Shown here one piece after another: positions 6,371 through 8,488 of a DNA stretch of 8,488 nt. A model generated the notes under the pieces. The model was given only the letters and a program-made list of their open reading frames with translations. It did no database searches and was not told the origin of the DNA. The stretch is from NCBI GenBank assembly GCA_003230795.1, contig QIGM01000303.1:1-8488 (forward strand). Reading direction: 5' to 3'. This DNA comes from a bacterium. Its GTDB lineage: Bacteria; Bdellovibrionota_C; UBA2361; SZUA-149. A program made the position numbers and the translations under genes. The stretch's first letter is position 1; every line of letters starts with the position of its first letter.

Positions 6371-6435
6371 TAAGACCAATACTCTTGATAGTTCGGACCC
6401 TTTCGTTAAGACCAATACTCCTGATAGTTCGGACC
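6371..6435 (-). repeat. 36-bp tandem duplication of the HerA C-terminal tail
   Basis: Two 29-bp copies (6371-6399 and 6407-6435) differ at one base and lie 36 bp apart. Read on the minus strand, the copy at 6435-6407 is the true end of the ATPase gene (GPNYQEYWS and stop). The copy downstream encodes the same nine residues and a stop in the same frame, after the stop codon and two spacer codons (Arg-Lys). The single internal difference is CAG versus CAA, both glutamine; the stops are TAA and TAG. Confidence 0.9.
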
Positions 6436-8109
6436 TTCTGAGTTTGGCTTTGCTTTTGGCGCGTTAACCCTAACCAGTAAGGGGATAGGGAAATCAACCC
6501 CGATCAGCACACATTCTCCTGGTGCCAGCGTTGGGAGAGCCTCTAGCGAAGACTTATCAATTTCACCTGAGGCACGTTCCACCACAGCTCGGTCTAGGTG
6601 GTTAATGAGTCTGTGCACCACAAGAGTTCCCATTTGCGAGAGTACACCATCGGGTATATCTCGAGGTCGCTGCGTGGCGAGTAATATGCTCAATGCATAC
6701 TTTCTTCCTTCTTTTGCGATGTCAGAGAAAGCGTCTAGAGGATACTCGTCGTTGCTATTGCCCGCAGAGGAACTATTGAGGAACTGATGCGCCTCGTCAA
6801 CCACGACCAGCAGAGGATTCTTCCGAAATCTACTCTGTCGTGAAAGCTTGAGAAGATGTCGTCCGGCGGCATTTGCAATGATCTCTCTCGCGTTATGTTG
6901 GAATGAGAGATACTGCAGATTGACCCGAAGCACTGAGGAGTTATCATCGACAAGAAAGCGATCAATCGCGGTTATTAACGAAGGCTTGTCTTGTGGATCG
7001 AAGATTGGAGCGAGATTTTCCGATTTGATGATATCGTTAATCCTCGTAATGAGCGGAACGCACATTGCTTGATCCGCACCGTTCACTCCACCCCAATACT
7101 CTGGTTCAAATGGGCTTCGCTGAGGCTTAACGCACTCGTTCTCGATTTGCCGAGTGAGTTTTTCGATATCGAATTCCGCTTCTGACTTCTCTAACTCATT
7201 GAGAAAACGTGCGTAGTCCGCTTCGAACTGCTGCTTCGCTTTGTCCACTTTAATAATGCAACCATCAAGCGCAAGACGCGGTGCGAGGCGAGCGAGTTTG
7301 AGACTCTTCATCGCGGCACGAAGCTTTGGTGCTTGAGACTGACCTTTCGGCTTAAAGATGGCAAAGAGATCGCCTTCGGTAAGCTCGTTATAAGGAAGCG
7401 AAACTTCGGTTGATCGAGGATGTGGATTCGGATCTGCACCGATATGAACGTGGTAAGTCCCACGAGCAAGTGCGCCGTATTCTCCGGTTGCATCAAGGAG
7501 GATCACCTTTGATTTGTGTCGACCCACTTGTTCCACCAGGCGAGCAACGCTCCAGCTTTTTCCCGCACCAGTCGTGCCGAGAAAAGCAGCATGGCGTCCA
7601 AACATCATTTCTGGTGTGAATGATATCGGTGTTTCTTCTGCGTTCGGTAATCGAACGAAGTCTAGTGTGACTTTGACTTCCTCTCCGACCTTCTTCAGCT
7701 TTGATTCCGCTACGCCCTGAACTACTCGCGCCGATGCTTCATAAACTTCACCACCGATTTTGGGGTGCGCAATAACGCCAGCACTTACTCGAGCAGTAGT
7801 GAGCTCGATAGTGCTCATCATTTGAATAGTTCCGACCGGATAACTCTCTGTAGCGCCAATTTCGGTTGATGGAACCCGCACGTCGTTAAGTTGTCCGAAC
7901 ACTGCATAGTCGCCCGAAGTTATGACCACGTAAGATCCGACATCTGCTGAAGGTATAGTCGATGGAGTACCATTTAAACCTCCGGCAGGGGGACGAAACG
8001 TCATCTGAACCTGCGCTTTGCCGACCTGGTTTATCGTGCCGAGATAAGCGTCGGATCGAAAAGGGTTACTGAGGTGCGAGTTACTTGAAGAATCTAGATG
8101 AGAATCCAT
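6406..8109 (-). CDS. HerA/FtsK-superfamily ATPase (DUF87-type ATP-binding protein)
   Basis: HerA-type ATPases form hexameric rings that translocate on or pump double-stranded DNA, usually with a nuclease or effector partner. This 567-residue protein has an N-terminal region resembling a HAS beta-barrel (about 20-155, with VGSYVVITSGDYAVFGQL), a Walker A GTTGAGKS (178-185), LLDATGEYG (204-212) after the first strands, a charged helical insert (about 255-330), a Walker B LLVVVDEAH (433-441) and a sensor-type LLATQRPRDIP (476-485). The C-terminal strands (LAPGECVLIG) precede a short tail, GPNYQEYWS. All core motifs are intact, so activity is expected. ATG at 8109 gives a natural start with a Ser/Asn-rich leader; only a weak GAG-type ribosome site is visible. 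No NurA, SIR2 or other usual HerA partner lies in the window: the downstream neighbour is convergent and the 379 bp upstream have no minus-strand gene. It could serve in recombination and end resection or be a defence component; context does not decide. Confidence 0.9.
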   Translation of the reverse strand: MDSHLDSSSNSHLSNPFRSDAYLGTINQVGKAQVQMTFRPPAGGLNGTPSTIPSADVGSYVVITSGDYAVFGQLNDVRVPSTEIGATESYPVGTIQMMSTIELTTARVSAGVIAHPKIGGEVYEASARVVQGVAESKLKKVGEEVKVTLDFVRLPNAEETPISFTPEMMFGRHAAFLGTTGAGKSWSVARLVEQVGRHKSKVILLDATGEYGALARGTYHVHIGADPNPHPRSTEVSLPYNELTEGDLFAIFKPKGQSQAPKLRAAMKSLKLARLAPRLALDGCIIKVDKAKQQFEADYARFLNELEKSEAEFDIEKLTRQIENECVKPQRSPFEPEYWGGVNGADQAMCVPLITRINDIIKSENLAPIFDPQDKPSLITAIDRFLVDDNSSVLRVNLQYLSFQHNAREIIANAAGRHLLKLSRQSRFRKNPLLVVVDEAHQFLNSSSAGNSNDEYPLDAFSDIAKEGRKYALSILLATQRPRDIPDGVLSQMGTLVVHRLINHLDRAVVERASGEIDKSSLEALPTLAPGECVLIGVDFPIPLLVRVNAPKAKPNSEGPNYQEYWS

Positions 8110-8391
8110 AGTTGTGATCTCTATTGAGGTGTTTAACGCAAACCACTACTTGTACTTGTCACTTTCAGATGTCGCCTAAGCGGCGGATGCTGCTAAAAAG
8201 TTATTACGTAAAGCGAAAGACCGGTCGCGCTTAATATTGGAGTTATTGTCCGACTATTTTGCTGTTAGAATGTCATCTAAAGAGTACTTTTGCGCTGATT
8301 TATTCTGATTCAGGAGAGCAGCAGAAATTTTACTTCAAACAAGGGATAATCATTCCCGACTTGATTGCCTGGGGTATTGATTCCTTTGCAT
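8110..8391. other. Intergenic region upstream of the HerA-like gene, no gene seen
   Basis: No open reading frame of convincing length or composition is present on either strand. The region contains repeat copy C (8175-8236), which includes a hairpin AGCGGC/GCTGCT (8179-8184 with 8189-8194, loop GGAT, one G-T wobble). It must also hold the promoter of the HerA-like gene, but no confident -35/-10 pair could be picked on the minus strand. The right part (8237-8391) is AT-rich and leads directly into the hairpin array. Confidence 0.6.
8175..8236 (+). repeat. Intergenic repeat, copy C (upstream of the HerA-like gene)
   Basis: CCTAAGC (8175-8181), GGCGGATG and the exact 12-mer GCGAAAGACCGG (8213-8224), then a CTTAAT, align in the same order with copy B at 4557-4616. 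The middle spacer is 4 bases longer. GCGA (8213-8216) can pair with TCGC (8225-8228); copy B has GCGA with a more distant TCGT, which keeps pairing through a wobble. Orientation relative to transcription is uncertain: on the plus strand all three copies precede a plus-strand start. Confidence 0.4.
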
Positions 8392-8488
8392 GGGACTGTT
8401 GAAAAACAGTCCCGCACGACGTAGTCGTGCCAAAAGCCACATGCTTGTGGCTTTTGGAATGCCGAAGGCATTCATGAAAAAAAGAGGA
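8390..8488 (+). CDS. Possible 5' end of an ORF running off the window (start at 8474 or 8390)
   Basis: From ATG 8390 the frame stays open for 33 codons to the window edge; a TGA at 8378-8380 closes it upstream. The ATG at 8474 is in the same frame and begins MKKRG. It has GAAGG (8464-8468) five bases upstream, so it is the more natural start. That ribosome-binding site lies in the loop and 3' stem of hairpin 4, so folding of the RNA would hide it. The codons between 8390 and 8473 are dictated by the hairpins and probably are not protein coding. Nothing about function can be read from five codons; a transposase gene belonging to the hairpin array is a guess. Confidence 0.3.
   Translation, partial: MGLLKNSPARRSRAKSHMLVAFGMPKAFMKKRG
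8392..8473. repeat. Array of four perfect inverted repeats laid end to end
   Basis: Hairpin 1: stem 8392-8400 with 8405-8413, 9 bp, loop GAAA. Hairpin 2: 8414-8420 with 8424-8430, 7 bp, loop GTA. Hairpin 3: 8431-8441 with 8446-8456, 11 bp, loop TGCT. Hairpin 4: 8457-8463 with 8467-8473, 7 bp, loop GAA. There are no unpaired bases between consecutive hairpins, all stems are perfect, and the four stem sequences are unrelated to one another. An A-run (8477-8483) follows, which on the minus strand would be a T-run ahead of the array, so it does not form a minus-strand terminator tail. Such tiled palindromes fit the hairpin-rich ends of REP/RAYT or IS200/IS605-like elements, or an array bound as single-stranded DNA; the identity is not established. 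Confidence 0.85.

Noticed and set aside
6371..6435. Two-copy 29-bp repeat with 7-bp spacer as a CRISPR remnant
   Set aside because: The spacer is far too short, only two copies exist, and the repeat is fully explained as a codon-phased duplication of the ATPase tail.
6605..7720. Several plus-strand open frames of 60-75 codons opposite the HerA-like gene
   Set aside because: They are shadows of the strongly supported ATPase on the other strand, with no ribosome sites or recognisable motifs.
8373..8475. Minus-strand open frame of about 40 codons starting at 8475 through the hairpin array
   Set aside because: Palindromes are open on both strands for trivial reasons, and the frame ends in the AT-rich spacer with no recognisable product.
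8392..8488. Intrinsic terminator at the right edge
   Set aside because: None of the four stems is followed by a T-run in either reading direction; the A-run after hairpin 4 would precede the array on the minus strand.

Overview
This window looks like chromosome from a Gram-negative bacterium with moderate GC content. The evidence is signal peptides, periplasmic-type Cys-rich domains, a eukaryote-like Ser/Thr kinase and a proteobacterial-type UvrC. The UvrC iron-sulfur cysteine region reads like deltaproteobacterial or related lineages, but that is an impression from memory and not a placement. Recognisable Shine-Dalgarno sites are scarce: only the gene at 4319 has a clean AGGAG.

Layout. Positions 1-329 are the 3' end of uvrB, followed 42 bp later by a complete uvrC (372-2252); together they are a nucleotide-excision-repair operon. 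uvrC ends tail-to-tail with a minus-strand pair, and the two stop codons overlap. The pair is a soluble Ser/Thr kinase (4086-3229) followed by a signal-peptide-bearing multi-pass membrane protein of unknown function (3181-2249). The 4087-4318 gap separates the kinase from a small zinc-ribbon protein on the plus strand (4319-4561). Next comes a plus-strand two-gene operon: a SHOCT-like, single-TM protein with a twin CX3C motif (4753-5781) and, overlapping it by 8 bp, a secreted small protein (5774-6346). A HerA/FtsK-type DUF87 ATPase runs on the minus strand (8109-6406). The last 379 bp (8110-8488) hold no securely identified gene. They do hold the most striking structure here: four perfect inverted repeats laid end to end (8392-8473), followed at once by an ATG (8474) whose reading frame leaves the window.

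How the genes relate. UvrB and UvrC act in one pathway. The kinase and the membrane protein are probably co-transcribed, and the two envelope proteins at 4753-6346 are translationally coupled; both pairs are functionally undefined. The HerA ATPase has no NurA, SIR2 or other known partner in this window.

Main points for follow-up: (1) the tiled hairpin array at the right edge, which may be the end of a hairpin-recognising mobile element; (2) an exact 36-bp, 12-codon tandem duplication of the HerA C-terminal tail lying just past its stop codon and differing only synonymously; (3) diverged copies of an intergenic element around the zinc-ribbon gene and upstream of herA; (4) the DFS variant of the kinase DFG motif; (5) a bacterial twin CX3C motif.
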